From the NCBI GenBank assembly GCA_021613375.1, contig CM038706.1, forward strand, positions 24,807,366-24,871,365: a stretch of DNA of 64,000 nucleotides, read 5' to 3'. The position numbers were made by a program, and so were the translations under genes. Shown here piece after piece: positions 63,746 to 64,000 of the stretch. Source of the DNA: Megaleporinus macrocephalus. Its lineage: Eukaryota; Chordata; Actinopteri; Characiformes; Anostomidae. Under the pieces are notes generated by a model. The model had not been told where the DNA came from. It ran no database searches and saw only the letters and a program-made list of their open reading frames with translations. The number at the start of each line of letters is the position of its first letter. The stretch's first letter is position 1.

Positions 63746-64000
63746 GAAAGCAACCCTTGCTTAAACAATTCCCCTGATTATTTTTATCTCTGAAATGTCA
63801 CTGATAAAAGGCAGCATGAGTTTCTTTGGCTCACCACAATATAGCTGTCTGAACGAAGTTCTCAATCTCCATCTGAACATTCTGTACAGCCAGTTACAGT
63901 AAAAAAAAGTAATACACTGAATTTATTTAAACATGCATATCATTTTAACATTAATAAAATGTACTACAACTACACAGTGTCTGCCAAAGGCACTGAAAGA
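63746..64000. other. intronic DNA, nothing recognised
   Basis: Short AT-rich end of the window. Confidence 0.5.

Overview
The window is non-coding vertebrate chromosomal DNA from a ray-finned fish. It is AT-rich, full of (CA)n, (GA)n and (TA)n microsatellites, carries several short inverted-repeat transposon families and tRNA-derived SINE pieces, and has no compact ORF layout. The repeat families look like those of otophysan teleosts (characin/catfish/carp relatives). That narrower placement is inference.

One real coding exon anchors the region. A 64-bp minus-strand exon at 26,198-26,261, with good acceptor and donor sites, encodes 21 residues diagnostic of protein kinase C epsilon: the short segment that follows the C2 domain and precedes the pseudosubstrate/C1 exon. 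No other prkce exon was found, so the simplest reading is that the window holds two long prkce introns. The upstream intron lies at higher coordinates and the downstream intron at lower coordinates. Fish often keep two prkce copies, and which one this is cannot be told from one exon.

Layout. 1-26 kb: downstream-side intron with a LINE 3' end (5.0-5.8 kb), MITE copies (8.5 and 10.2 kb), a tRNA-like SINE head (17.6 kb), a possible Tc1 relic (18.5 kb), a 252-bp MITE (20.7 kb), a fold-back element (21.9 kb) and long (TA)n and (CA)n arrays. 26.2 kb: the exon. 26.3-32.2 kb: upstream-side intron with more MITEs and a frameshifted hAT BED finger. 32.3-38.1 kb: the most striking feature, a 5.83-kb tandem array of about 290 copies of a 20-bp monomer with subfamilies and higher-order duplications. 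38-64 kb: MITEs, including one nested in another, a second hAT BED-finger ORF, a CpG-dense block, and several unique GC-richer blocks that may be conserved non-coding elements.

The 20-bp array is free of stops over long stretches on the plus strand because 20 is not a multiple of 3. The very long ORFs it creates are products of the repeat and not genes. No rRNA, functional tRNA, CRISPR, operon or viral gene was seen.
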